Assembly (NCBI RefSeq): GCF_013204885.1
Contig: NZ_JABMKX010000012.1
Coordinates: 1-64,000, forward strand
Source of the DNA: Paenibacillus tritici
GTDB taxonomy: Bacteria > Bacillota > Bacilli > Paenibacillales > Paenibacillaceae
Length of the DNA: 64,000 bases
Direction: 5' to 3'
Both the position numbers and the translations under genes were made by a program. The notes beneath the pieces are model-generated. The model did not search any database, was not told where the DNA came from, and saw nothing but the letters and a program-made list of their open reading frames with translations. This document shows, piece by piece, positions 27,898 through 36,378 of this stretch (positions are counted from its first letter, which is position 1; each line of letters starts with the position of its first letter).

Positions 27898-28812
27898 CTA
27901 ATCCGACAGTGCCCGCATGATGTTGGATTTCGCCTCTGCCGCAATCGCTTCATTCCCGTCATCGACCGCTTGCATTAAGATCAGCATGGGGATGTATACC
28001 GCGATCAGCCGCGCCAGCAGCTTCGTCTCCTCGTCCGCTCCTCCGTATGTTTCGAAAAACACGCCGCGGGCGTAAGGTGGTAAAAAGCTATAAGCAACGC
28101 TCAAATCGCAAGCCGGATGGCCTACGCTCAGATCGCCCCAATCAATGATGCCGGAAACGATCCCGTTCTCATTCACAAGCATATTTTTGAAATGAAGATC
28201 GCCATGTAGCAGTGCATTCACCGCCTCGACACGGTCCTTTTGCAGCCTGCTAATATACGCTTCGATCACACCGGACTCCTCCGGCGACAAGTGTTCAACC
28301 ACCTTCGATAGAAAGCCTTCCAATTTCACTTTGCGCGATGCTATGTCCGTCAAGTTTCGATGATCTTGCTGAACTCCGCACTCCAGCGCCGCCTGCACCG
28401 GAAACTCATGCAATCTCCGCAAAAATGTCGCCAGCGTCTCTGCCGATAGTGCCCGGCGTTCTTCTGTCAAACCGATGGGGAAATCTCCTGGCACGTGGGC
28501 ATAGCCAAGAAATGGTGCCGGGTATTCGTCACTTGCTTCGCCATAAAACAACGGTTTCGGATAGGGGATGGTCAAATATGCCTCAAGCTTCGGCAGCAGC
28601 TTCCCTTCCATACGAATCGCGCCAACTGCAAACGTTCTTCTTGGAAACCGGAACACGTACTCGTCACCGATGCGAAAAACCGTATTGTCCCAGCCCCAGC
28701 CCAATCGCTTCACTTGCTTCGATGACAGCTGAGGAAATTGTCTGCCGATCAGCGTCCGCGCCTGCTCTTCGTTAACCTCCCACTCCGCATCCCATACATT
28801 CGTTCCTCCCAT
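27898..28812 (-). CDS. Aminoglycoside/choline phosphotransferase-family kinase
   Basis: 304 residues from ATG 28812, with GGAGGAGG about 10 nt upstream. The kinase-like fold is shown by RLGWGWDNTVFRIGDEYVFRF, the catalytic loop LLHGDLHFKNML (His-Gly-Asp with downstream Asn) and the metal-binding IIDWGDLSVGHPACD. Members phosphorylate antibiotics such as macrolides or aminoglycosides, or small metabolites. The substrate cannot be told here. It is followed by no gene on this strand for about 670 bp and lies next to an Eis-like acetyltransferase, which also belongs to a family with antibiotic-modifying members. Confidence 0.8.
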   Translation of the reverse strand: MGGTNVWDAEWEVNEEQARTLIGRQFPQLSSKQVKRLGWGWDNTVFRIGDEYVFRFPRRTFAVGAIRMEGKLLPKLEAYLTIPYPKPLFYGEASDEYPAPFLGYAHVPGDFPIGLTEERRALSAETLATFLRRLHEFPVQAALECGVQQDHRNLTDIASRKVKLEGFLSKVVEHLSPEESGVIEAYISRLQKDRVEAVNALLHGDLHFKNMLVNENGIVSGIIDWGDLSVGHPACDLSVAYSFLPPYARGVFFETYGGADEETKLLARLIAVYIPMLILMQAVDDGNEAIAAEAKSNIMRALSD

Positions 28813-28876
28813 GAAATGTCTGCCTCCTCCCGGCTTGTTCATTGCCCTATTTTCGATTAACGACAAACAAAATTAC

Positions 28877-29995
28877 TCAGAACTTATCAATCTTGTACCA
28901 GAACAGCGGCAGCGGGAACCAATCTGTGGGCGCATCCACCGCCATATAACGGCCATGCCGGGTAAGCAGCAGCGTCTGAGCTTCCAGCCTGTCCAGGACC
29001 ACAGCTCCCGGCTTGGCAGACCGCTCGACGCTCACGCCCTCTTCATCCACCCGCGCCGTCACCGGCTGTCCGTCCATCACTGCGGAGAATTCTCCCGGGA
29101 CGATCCCTGTGGTCTTGAGCTTCAGCGTCAGATAAGCCTTCAGGACATTGGCGAAATCCAGAATATGATACATATCCGAGTTCTCGGTCACAAAGTCTTC
29201 GGCTATACTGCCAAGAGCCTTATTCAGCGGGATGTCATATTCCGGCGCGTACATCGTTAGTCGCCCGGCTCTGCTATAGGCCATATATGCCTTAAGCGTC
29301 CGCAGCATATCGTCCGGATTCTCCACTGCGAATTCAGCAATATCATCGCCCGCTTCGTTGACCACCAGATATCCGATCAGCTTGCCCTGATCCAGAACGC
29401 CGAGTGTCTTTTGACAGAGAGTGCTGAAAATCAGCGGTAATTGCTCTAAGTTACGTTCAACATACGCAAGCCGCGAGGTGTTCAGATTGTGGGCAAATCC
29501 GGCTCCTCCTTCCAGCTCAAACAGCGGGCTGAAGGAGATTCCGGTGTCATCCACCCCTCTTATGCCATGGCGCACATTGGCCTCTGCCACGGTATATTTG
29601 AGCTTGATACCGCCAAGCGTGAAGCCGAAATACTCATATCTCTGCCGCTGTCCATATAATACCACCATATCACAGGTGCCCCGCAGCTCTTCAAGCCACA
29701 GGTGCATAAGCGCTTTCATATGCCCTTCACCACGAGCACGCGGATGGACCGATACGGTCCCCAGATAGCCTGTCCGCAGCGTATCCTCTCCTACCCGTAC
29801 AACCTCAGGGAACACAGCCACCAGTGCGCGCAGCCTGCCCTGCTCATCCACAGCCACCTTATGCATGGCGGAAGAATCTATACTTGTGTCATAAGCCTTG
29901 GGCATCAGGACCTCAAAATCAAAGTGGAAAGCATGGTTGGCCAAGTCTATGTATTCCTCGCGTTCGTGCGGAGCTGCTGTTCTGTAGTTAACCAT
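28877..29995 (-). CDS. Eis-like GNAT N-acetyltransferase
   Basis: 372 residues. It has the three-part Eis layout: an N-terminal GNAT domain with the acetyl-CoA loop region GYLGTVSVHPRARGEGHMKALM, a second GNAT-like domain, and a C-terminal SCP2-like domain ending in a free carboxylate near IDKF. The family acetylates amines of aminoglycosides or other polyamines; the natural substrate is often unknown. Ribosome site AAGGGG lies 8 nt before the ATG. The gap to the downstream kinase is 64 nt, so they may be co-transcribed. Confidence 0.82.
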   Translation of the reverse strand: MVNYRTAAPHEREEYIDLANHAFHFDFEVLMPKAYDTSIDSSAMHKVAVDEQGRLRALVAVFPEVVRVGEDTLRTGYLGTVSVHPRARGEGHMKALMHLWLEELRGTCDMVVLYGQRQRYEYFGFTLGGIKLKYTVAEANVRHGIRGVDDTGISFSPLFELEGGAGFAHNLNTSRLAYVERNLEQLPLIFSTLCQKTLGVLDQGKLIGYLVVNEAGDDIAEFAVENPDDMLRTLKAYMAYSRAGRLTMYAPEYDIPLNKALGSIAEDFVTENSDMYHILDFANVLKAYLTLKLKTTGIVPGEFSAVMDGQPVTARVDEEGVSVERSAKPGAVVLDRLEAQTLLLTRHGRYMAVDAPTDWFPLPLFWYKIDKF

Positions 29996-30074
29996 TGGTT
30001 AGACCCCTTCAGACTGCATATTTAACTGCCTCTCTGACTATATTCTAGAGGCATCCGCCATCTCCTGCCGCAGG

Positions 30075-31382
30075 TCACTCTGATTCCCGCCGCCTTGCCG
30101 CGGCCTGATCTATCGCTTGCTGGATATCGGCCAGGGCTGCCTCCATGGGCTGCCCGGCCAGATATTGGTTCACGCCCTCCTGAATCTTCACCTGGAGCGA
30201 TTCGGTGGATACCGTGTGCGGCCAGTAGAGCGTGGCGTCCTCCCGCGTGACCGCCGCTGCAATGGAGGATACGGAATCGGTCCGGTCTGTTGGCGCCGAG
30301 ATGACGGAAGGCACAGCCAGCGCGCCTGCGGCGAGCTTCTCCTGTGTGGTTCTGCCGTTCATGAACGCCACGAACTGCTTGGCCTCCTCCGGGTGCTCTG
30401 TCCGGGAGCTGATCACCCGGTACGTGCCGACATTGATATTAGGCACCGTCTTCACGCTGCCCGGCACCATCATGAACCGGATATCCTGTGCAGGGTTGCG
30501 CTCCTTGATGCTGGGGATGTCCCAGGTTCCGGTAATAATCATGGCCGCCCGGCCTGTGCCGACCAGATCCTTGGCCTGCTCATGCTTCAGGCTCTTCCAG
30601 TTCGGCGGCACGAACCCCCGGTCAATAATGGACCGGTGCTTCTGGATCGCATCCACGAATACCGGGTCATGCGTCCGGATCTCCCCGCTCTCCAGCTTCT
30701 TGGTCCAGGCGGCATCGGCCCCGTTATCCGACATGATCGACCCCCAGAAGAACTGGGCCGTCGACCATTCGGCATCCATTGCCACCGGAATAAGCCCTTC
30801 CCCCTTCAGCTTCACGCAGAGCGCCAGGAACTCGTCCCAGGTGCGCGGAACCTCCAGCCCGAGAGAGTCGAACAAGGTTTTGTTGTAGAGCAGCCCGTCA
30901 CTGTGCATGACCTCCGGCGCACCGTACACCCGGCCGCCGACCGTAACCGGCAGCAGCGAGTTCGGATAGAATTCCTTAAGGAATTCGGCCCCGGTTAAGT
31001 CCAGATACATATCGCTCCGCAAGGCACGGAATTCCTCGAACAGGCTGGGCGACCAGGTATCGAACACATCCATCGGCTCGCCGCCCAGCAGCCGGATCTT
31101 GATCCCTGCCGTATAATTATTATTCTGAATGAAGTCTGCTTCGATCTGGATATGGGGATGAAGCTTCTCAAATTCAGCAATGGCATCGAAATACACCTTG
31201 CCCGCCTGCGCCGTATCCAGCAGGTAGCTGGAGTAACGCAGCGTAACGGGTTCACGCCCGCCCGGTACCTCGCCGGACCCGGACAGAAGGGAGGCGTCCG
31301 TACGGCTCCGGTCATCACACCCGGCAATCATGAGCAGCAGCAGCATAGCACTGCCCCAAATCCCGATTGTTCTCGTAATCAT
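30075..31382 (-). CDS. Second solute-binding lipoprotein of ABC importer B
   Basis: 435 residues from ATG 31382 (GGAGGGGG 5 nt upstream). The lipobox is MIAGC. The mature protein has the family 1 fold with FEKLHPHIQIEADF, LGLEVPRTWDEFLALC, GTGRAAMIITGTWD and SRTEHPEEAKQFVAFMNGRTTQE. It is the last gene of the importer B operon, 69 nt after the permease, while a different binding protein (33270-34586) heads the permeases. One of the two could serve the importer and the other could present ligand to the kinase; this is inference. Confidence 0.85.
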   Translation of the reverse strand: MITRTIGIWGSAMLLLLMIAGCDDRSRTDASLLSGSGEVPGGREPVTLRYSSYLLDTAQAGKVYFDAIAEFEKLHPHIQIEADFIQNNNYTAGIKIRLLGGEPMDVFDTWSPSLFEEFRALRSDMYLDLTGAEFLKEFYPNSLLPVTVGGRVYGAPEVMHSDGLLYNKTLFDSLGLEVPRTWDEFLALCVKLKGEGLIPVAMDAEWSTAQFFWGSIMSDNGADAAWTKKLESGEIRTHDPVFVDAIQKHRSIIDRGFVPPNWKSLKHEQAKDLVGTGRAAMIITGTWDIPSIKERNPAQDIRFMMVPGSVKTVPNINVGTYRVISSRTEHPEEAKQFVAFMNGRTTQEKLAAGALAVPSVISAPTDRTDSVSSIAAAVTREDATLYWPHTVSTESLQVKIQEGVNQYLAGQPMEAALADIQQAIDQAAARRRESE

Positions 31383-31451
31383 GACGTCCCCCTCCTTCCC
31401 ATTCTCCATTCTTCTATTCTGAGCGTACAGCCGTCCTCCGTCAACGGACAA

Positions 31452-32282
31452 TCAGAGCTTGCCCCCCGAAGTTGCAATCCCTTCGATGAATTGCCGCTGG
31501 AACAGGATGTAAATAAGCAGCATCGGCCAAATCGCCAGCACGGAAGCCGCCATCAGCTCCGGGTAATCCACGGCGAAGGCGCTTTGAATCTTCGCCAGAG
31601 CCGAGGAGAGAGTCGCCGCATCCGAGCTTGTGTTGACGATCATCGGCCACATCAGGTCCTTGAAGGAGAACAGGGCCGTGAATATCCCGAGCGCGACCAG
31701 ACCGGAGCGGACCAGCGGGAGCATGATTCTGGCAAAGGTCTGCCCGATATTGCAGCCGTCAATTTTGGCCGCCTCCTCCAGCTCTTTCGGCAGTCCCATG
31801 AAGAATTGTCTCAATAAGAAGGTGCCGAAGGCACTGACCAGCCCCGGGAACAGCAAGGCAAATATCGTATTGCGCATCCCCAGCGCATCGACCATCAGAT
31901 ATTGCGGGATGATGAAGATCTGCGTCGGCACCATCATCTGAAACAATACGAGACTGAAGAAGAAATTGCGCCCCGGGAACCTCAGCCTGGCAAAAGCATA
32001 CGCAGCCATCGCACTGAACATTACGGCACACAGCACCCTAAGCGCCATCATCGCAAAGGTGTTCCAGTACAGGACCAGAAAGTTATTCTGCCGCCACACC
32101 TCCAGATAGTTCTCCGCCCGCCAGGTCTTGGGGAAAAAGATAAAAGGGTTCATCGAGGTGGACTCCGTAACCGACTTGAACGAGGTCAGCACCATCCAGA
32201 CGAACGGAAGAATCATGGCGGCCGCTCCCAGGAGCAGCACAAGGTGAGCTAAGATCCGGTTAAAGTATTTATGTTTGGCCAA
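31452..32282 (-). CDS. Sugar ABC importer B, permease (MalG type)
   Basis: 276 residues starting with TTG at 32282, which has GGAGG 8 nt upstream. Six membrane segments. The EAA loop is EEAAKIDGCNIGQTFARIMLP. It lies 12 nt after its partner permease. The C-terminus FQRQFIEGIATSGGKL is typical of this subunit. Confidence 0.9.
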   Translation of the reverse strand: MAKHKYFNRILAHLVLLLGAAAMILPFVWMVLTSFKSVTESTSMNPFIFFPKTWRAENYLEVWRQNNFLVLYWNTFAMMALRVLCAVMFSAMAAYAFARLRFPGRNFFFSLVLFQMMVPTQIFIIPQYLMVDALGMRNTIFALLFPGLVSAFGTFLLRQFFMGLPKELEEAAKIDGCNIGQTFARIMLPLVRSGLVALGIFTALFSFKDLMWPMIVNTSSDAATLSSALAKIQSAFAVDYPELMAASVLAIWPMLLIYILFQRQFIEGIATSGGKL

Positions 32283-32294
32283 TAGTGCCGCCTC

Positions 32295-33206
32295 CTACAT
32301 GTAGTTGACCCATTTTTTTTGCGCCCGCATCTGGAAGAAGGTGATGATCATGATCAGCGCGAGCAATACCATTACAACCGCTGAGCCATAGCCCTTATTC
32401 GAGTACTTGAACGAGTTATTATAGAAGAGATAGACTAGCGATACGGTATGGTCATAGGCCGGGTTGCTCACATCAATCATCATATAGATGACATCGAACA
32501 CCTGCATGGCCTGAATAATCGTGGTCACCACCACAAAAAACAGGGTGGGCGAAACAAGCGGCAGGGTGATGACGAAGAATTGGCGCACCCGGCTGGCCCC
32601 GTCGATATCCGAGGCTTCATAGAAGTCCTTCGGAATCTCCTGAAGACCGGCGAGCAGCAGCACCATATTATAGCCGATGACACTCCAGATGCCGATCACC
32701 GCGATGGACAACATCGCAACCTGCGGGTCCGTCGTCCAGTTGACGGCCGGAAGGCCCAGCTTGGATAGCCCGTGATTAATGAGGCCGTAGTGCTGGTTGT
32801 ACATCCAGCGCCATACCATGGTCACTGCCGCAGGAGCGGCGACCATCGGGATGAAATAGATCGTGCGGTACAGCGAGCGGCCCGCGAGCTTGCCGTTCAG
32901 CAGGACGGCCACCAGCATGGCGATGGCAATGCTGACAGGCACGACCAGCAGCGTATAGAGCAGTGTATTGCCGACAGCGTGCCATACCTGAGGATCATGA
33001 ATCAGCTTGCGGTAGTTCTCCCATCCAATGTAGATATTGCCTCTGCCGAAATCTCCGCTCTTGAAGAAGCTAAGGTAGGCGGTCTGTATAATCGGGATGA
33101 AGTTGAGGACGATAAGGCCGATCATCGTTGGTGCGATCAGGAACCAGCCCCAGGACCATTCATTCCAGGTTTTGGCACCGATTTTCCTCTTGACGGTATG
33201 ATTCAT
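32295..33206 (-). CDS. Sugar ABC importer B, permease (MalF/UgpA type)
   Basis: 303 residues, six membrane segments. The EAA loop is YEASDIDGASRVRQFFVITLP. GGAGAGGG lies about 5 nt before the ATG. It follows the binding protein gene by 63 nt, a gap occupied by a strong hairpin. Confidence 0.9.
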   Translation of the reverse strand: MNHTVKRKIGAKTWNEWSWGWFLIAPTMIGLIVLNFIPIIQTAYLSFFKSGDFGRGNIYIGWENYRKLIHDPQVWHAVGNTLLYTLLVVPVSIAIAMLVAVLLNGKLAGRSLYRTIYFIPMVAAPAAVTMVWRWMYNQHYGLINHGLSKLGLPAVNWTTDPQVAMLSIAVIGIWSVIGYNMVLLLAGLQEIPKDFYEASDIDGASRVRQFFVITLPLVSPTLFFVVVTTIIQAMQVFDVIYMMIDVSNPAYDHTVSLVYLFYNNSFKYSNKGYGSAVVMVLLALIMIITFFQMRAQKKWVNYM

Positions 33207-33227
33207 CTGCTTCCCTCTCCTATCAAA

Positions 33228-33255
33228 CCTGCGGCAGCCCCCAGGCTGCCGCAGG
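33228..33255 (-). other. Intercistronic hairpin between binding protein and permease genes
   Basis: CCTGCGGCAGCC and GGCTGCCGCAGG are exact complements around a 4-nt loop. On the minus strand only TTT follows, so full termination is unlikely. Such hairpins after binding-protein genes commonly stabilise the upstream mRNA and lower permease expression. Confidence 0.6.
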
Positions 33256-33269
33256 CATATGGCTCATGC

Positions 33270-34586
33270 TTATTTCTCTTCCGCCAGACTCTCATTCATG
33301 ACCTTGGCTGCATTGCGGGCTGCTTCCTCCACGGACACTTTGCCGGAGAACGCCGGCTTCAGCGCTTCATACGCCTTATCTTCCCAGACAGCCGTTGTAT
33401 TGGAATACGGACGGATTACCCCATAGCTGACCATGTCAACGAATGCCTTGATATTGAAGGTTTTGTTGGAATCAACCCACTTGTCAGCCGCACCTTTGTA
33501 CGCCGAGATGGCAACGCCCAGCTCCGCCTGGCGCTCCTGGCCTGTCTTGGAGCTTAAGTATTCCACGAACTTCCATGCTTCCTCGGGATGCTTCGTCTTA
33601 GCATCAACCGCATTGCCGAGGCCGTTATAGATGGAAGCCTGCGCAGCCTTCTTGGGCAGCACGGCTACATCGAAATTCTTCGCCATGAACTCGTTCTCGG
33701 TGAACCCGCTCAGGTTCCACGAGCCGAAGAGGCCCATAGCCGCCTTGCCGTTCTTCAGCAGATCGGCGCGCTCGGCATCCCCGTACACCTCAGGGGACAG
33801 TCCGTCACGTACGAAGCTTACATAGTAATCAAGGGCTTCGATGGTCTTCGGATCGTCATAGCCTGACTTCTTATCCGCTGTAATAATGGTGCCGCCGTTC
33901 TGATAGACGAAGTTGTAATACCCCTCCTGGTTGTGCATCGGTGCGAGGAAGCCGTACACCCCGTCCTTCGTGAGCGCTTTGGCGGCGCTGTGAAGATCAT
34001 CCCAGGTCCAGCTCTCATCCGGGTATTTCACGCCCGCCTGGTCAAACAGCGTCTTGTTGTACCACAGCCCGATGGTATCGAAATCCTTCGGAACCGCATA
34101 TTGCTTGCCCCCCAGATTATAGATCTGGTTCAGGCCTTCCGGGTAATTCTCCAGCTTGACGTCTTCGCTCTTACCGATGCGGTCTGTCAGATCAAGCAGC
34201 ATGCCGTTGTTCGCATAGCGGTAGATCTCATTGGAATGCATCCAGAATACATCCGGCAGCGAGCCGCCGGTGGCTCCCGCTTCCAGCATCGTCCAATAAT
34301 CGGACCAGCCGGTCACCTCAATATTGACCTTGATGTCCGGGTTCTGGCTCTCGAATTCATCGGCAATGGTGCGGATTCCCTTCTCCTGATTGGAATCCCA
34401 GATCGCATAGGTCAGCTCAGCCTTCTCGCCGCCTGCCGCCTGGGTGGCTGCTGCGGCATCCGTTGGCGCTGCCGATGGTGAAGCCGATGTATTGCTGTTG
34501 CCGTTGCCATTTCCATTTCCGCAAGCCGTCAAGGTGACCGCCGCAAGTAAGATGGACAACACCGTCGCTAAGCTTTTTTTCTTCAA
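33270..34586 (-). CDS. Sugar ABC importer B, substrate-binding lipoprotein
   Basis: 438 residues from TTG 34586, chosen because GGGGG lies 8 nt upstream and the product then starts with a normal signal peptide (KKKSLATVLSILLAAVTLTAC). The lipobox Cys is followed by an Asn-Gly repeat linker. The mature domain shows FESQNPDIKVNIEVTGWSDYW, YPDESWTWDDLHSAAKALT and SSKTGQERQAELGVAIS, as in CUT1 binding proteins. A hairpin separates it from the permeases. Confidence 0.87.
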   Translation of the reverse strand: MKKKSLATVLSILLAAVTLTACGNGNGNGNSNTSASPSAAPTDAAAATQAAGGEKAELTYAIWDSNQEKGIRTIADEFESQNPDIKVNIEVTGWSDYWTMLEAGATGGSLPDVFWMHSNEIYRYANNGMLLDLTDRIGKSEDVKLENYPEGLNQIYNLGGKQYAVPKDFDTIGLWYNKTLFDQAGVKYPDESWTWDDLHSAAKALTKDGVYGFLAPMHNQEGYYNFVYQNGGTIITADKKSGYDDPKTIEALDYYVSFVRDGLSPEVYGDAERADLLKNGKAAMGLFGSWNLSGFTENEFMAKNFDVAVLPKKAAQASIYNGLGNAVDAKTKHPEEAWKFVEYLSSKTGQERQAELGVAISAYKGAADKWVDSNKTFNIKAFVDMVSYGVIRPYSNTTAVWEDKAYEALKPAFSGKVSVEEAARNAAKVMNESLAEEK

Positions 34587-34720
34587 TTGAATGACCCCCA
34601 ACTTCCATTTAGGATGTGCTGCATCTGCTGCATCTCCAATAGTAGGTGAAGGCGGCCGGTATCGAAATGGCTGTTTTTTACGGAACATTTCCTTTTTTTG
34701 ACCATTCGTCAGCTGCACAA

Positions 34721-34749
34721 AGAAGCGCATCCGCAGCGGATGCACTTCT
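34721..34749. terminator. Hairpin after response regulator B, probable terminator
   Basis: AGAAGCGCATCCGC pairs with the GCGGATGCACTTCT arm with one mismatch. T tracts flank it on both strands, stronger on the plus strand. It separates the YesM/YesN genes from the importer B genes downstream, so those probably have their own promoter between 34587 and 34720. Confidence 0.5.
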
Positions 34750-34785
34750 TTTACAGTGTCTGTTCTTTTTTTGACAATTGCCGTT

Positions 34786-36378
34786 CTAGCCCCGGTATTC
34801 CTCGGGACTCATCCCGCTCAGCTTCTTAAACAGCTTGCTGAAGTATGCGGTATTCGGATATCCTACGCGCTCTGCCACCTCATATACCTTCACATTCTTG
34901 TCCTTAAGCATGTGCTTCGCCTTCTCCATGCGCAGCCGGGTCAGGAAGCTGACGAAGTTCTCGCCTGTCTCCTGCTTGAATACCCGGCTGAGATAAGAGG
35001 CGTTCACGTTGATCCGGTCCGCCACGGATTGCAGGGAGATTTCCTCCGCATACAGCTGCATGATCAGTTCGCTCGCCTGCTCCGCATAACTCCGGGAGGA
35101 TTCGCCTTCCGACATCTGCGCCCTGCACTGCTCCAGATAACCGGCGACAGTCTGGTGCAGGCCCTCCAGGCTCTCTTCATGGAGGATGCTCTCGTACACC
35201 GTAAGCCCGGCTTCGTTCGGCTCGGGAAGCGCCGGGAAGCAGGACAGAATCGCCCCAAGCATCCGTATGTAGGTCGAACGCGCCGCCTGCTTCGTGCAGC
35301 CCTCCAGCAGCAGGGTATCCTTCAGGCTATTCAGGAAGGCAAGCGCTCCTTCGCTTCCGCTCTCGGTATCCTGCCTGAACTTCCGCATGGAAGACCTGTC
35401 GATGAACAGCCGCTCTCCGCTTCTCTGTCGGCTCCTGGCTTTATCATAGAAGGACAGGCCGCTCCCGCACGCGAAGAACAGTTCGTCCAGAGCCATATCC
35501 GCCTCCTGATAGGCCCGCTTCAGGCCGCCAAAGCCGGGCGCGGGGCCGCTGACGCCGATGGACAGCGTCAGCTTCAGGAAATCCTTCATGGCCGCCTGAA
35601 TCTTGGCGGCCGCGCGTTCGATCTCGGCGCGGACAATCCGTCCTTCCGGCCCGAGGTCCAGCAGCAGCACATATTCCGCGGAGTTCATCACAATGATCTC
35701 CTTCGCCCGCTTACGTGGAAGAATCTCTTCAAGAATATTGGTGACAGAATAACGCAGCAGCTTCTCATCCTGCTCCACATACTTGCGTCTATGCTGTTCG
35801 AAATGGTTAATCCGCAGCTTCAGGAGCACCATCGGCTCATCCGCCAGGCGGATACGCAGGGATTCGCGGTTAGCCTGCACATCCCCGGCGGCCTTGAAGC
35901 CGCTGATCAGCTCCTTGAAGAGCGTCTCCTTCAAATACCCGATACTCTCTTTATAGGAGCCTGGCGGCATTTCGCCGGAGCCTGCGCGGGAGATCCGGGC
36001 AGGCCGCTTCCTGACAATATCAAGCACACGCAGCAGCTGCGACGGCTTCATATCACTTTTAATCAGATAGTCTGTCGCTCCAAGCCGGAGCGCCTCCTGC
36101 GCATATTGGAATTCCTCCAGGCAGCTTAGGATCACGAACTGTCCGTCCAGGTCCAGCCGCCGCGCCTCGCGGATCAGTTCAAGGCCATCCATCACCGGCA
36201 TCTTGATGTCTGTAATAATCAGGTCGGGCTTATGCATCCCGGCCAGCTCCAGCGCCTCCCGGCCGTTCGCCGCTTCACCGAGAATCGTAAAGCCTTCCTC
36301 TTCCCATTGAATAATCGACTTCAGGCCGATACGCATTAGCAACTCATCATCCACGATAAGAACACCCAGCATATTCAT
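34786..36378 (-). CDS. YesN-type AraC response regulator B
   Basis: 530 residues. The receiver domain starts VLIVDDE and has candidate phospho-Asp57 in LIITDIKMP. A middle region of about 290 residues is unassigned. The AraC domain has VADRINVNASYLSRVFKQETGENF and ends YFSKLFKKLSGMSPEEYR. AGGAGG lies 4 nt before ATG 36378 and 10 nt before ATG 36372, so the start is slightly uncertain. It overlaps the kinase stop in ATGA. It probably activates importer B. Confidence 0.92.
   Translation of the reverse strand: MNMLGVLIVDDELLMRIGLKSIIQWEEEGFTILGEAANGREALELAGMHKPDLIITDIKMPVMDGLELIREARRLDLDGQFVILSCLEEFQYAQEALRLGATDYLIKSDMKPSQLLRVLDIVRKRPARISRAGSGEMPPGSYKESIGYLKETLFKELISGFKAAGDVQANRESLRIRLADEPMVLLKLRINHFEQHRRKYVEQDEKLLRYSVTNILEEILPRKRAKEIIVMNSAEYVLLLDLGPEGRIVRAEIERAAAKIQAAMKDFLKLTLSIGVSGPAPGFGGLKRAYQEADMALDELFFACGSGLSFYDKARSRQRSGERLFIDRSSMRKFRQDTESGSEGALAFLNSLKDTLLLEGCTKQAARSTYIRMLGAILSCFPALPEPNEAGLTVYESILHEESLEGLHQTVAGYLEQCRAQMSEGESSRSYAEQASELIMQLYAEEISLQSVADRINVNASYLSRVFKQETGENFVSFLTRLRMEKAKHMLKDKNVKVYEVAERVGYPNTAYFSKLFKKLSGMSPEEYRG

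Noticed and set aside
33228..33255. Terminator inside the importer B operon
   Set aside because: The stem is strong but lacks a T run and lies between genes that must be co-expressed.
34756..36129. Plus-strand frame of 457 codons
   Set aside because: Antisense to response regulator B, which is intact and recognisable.
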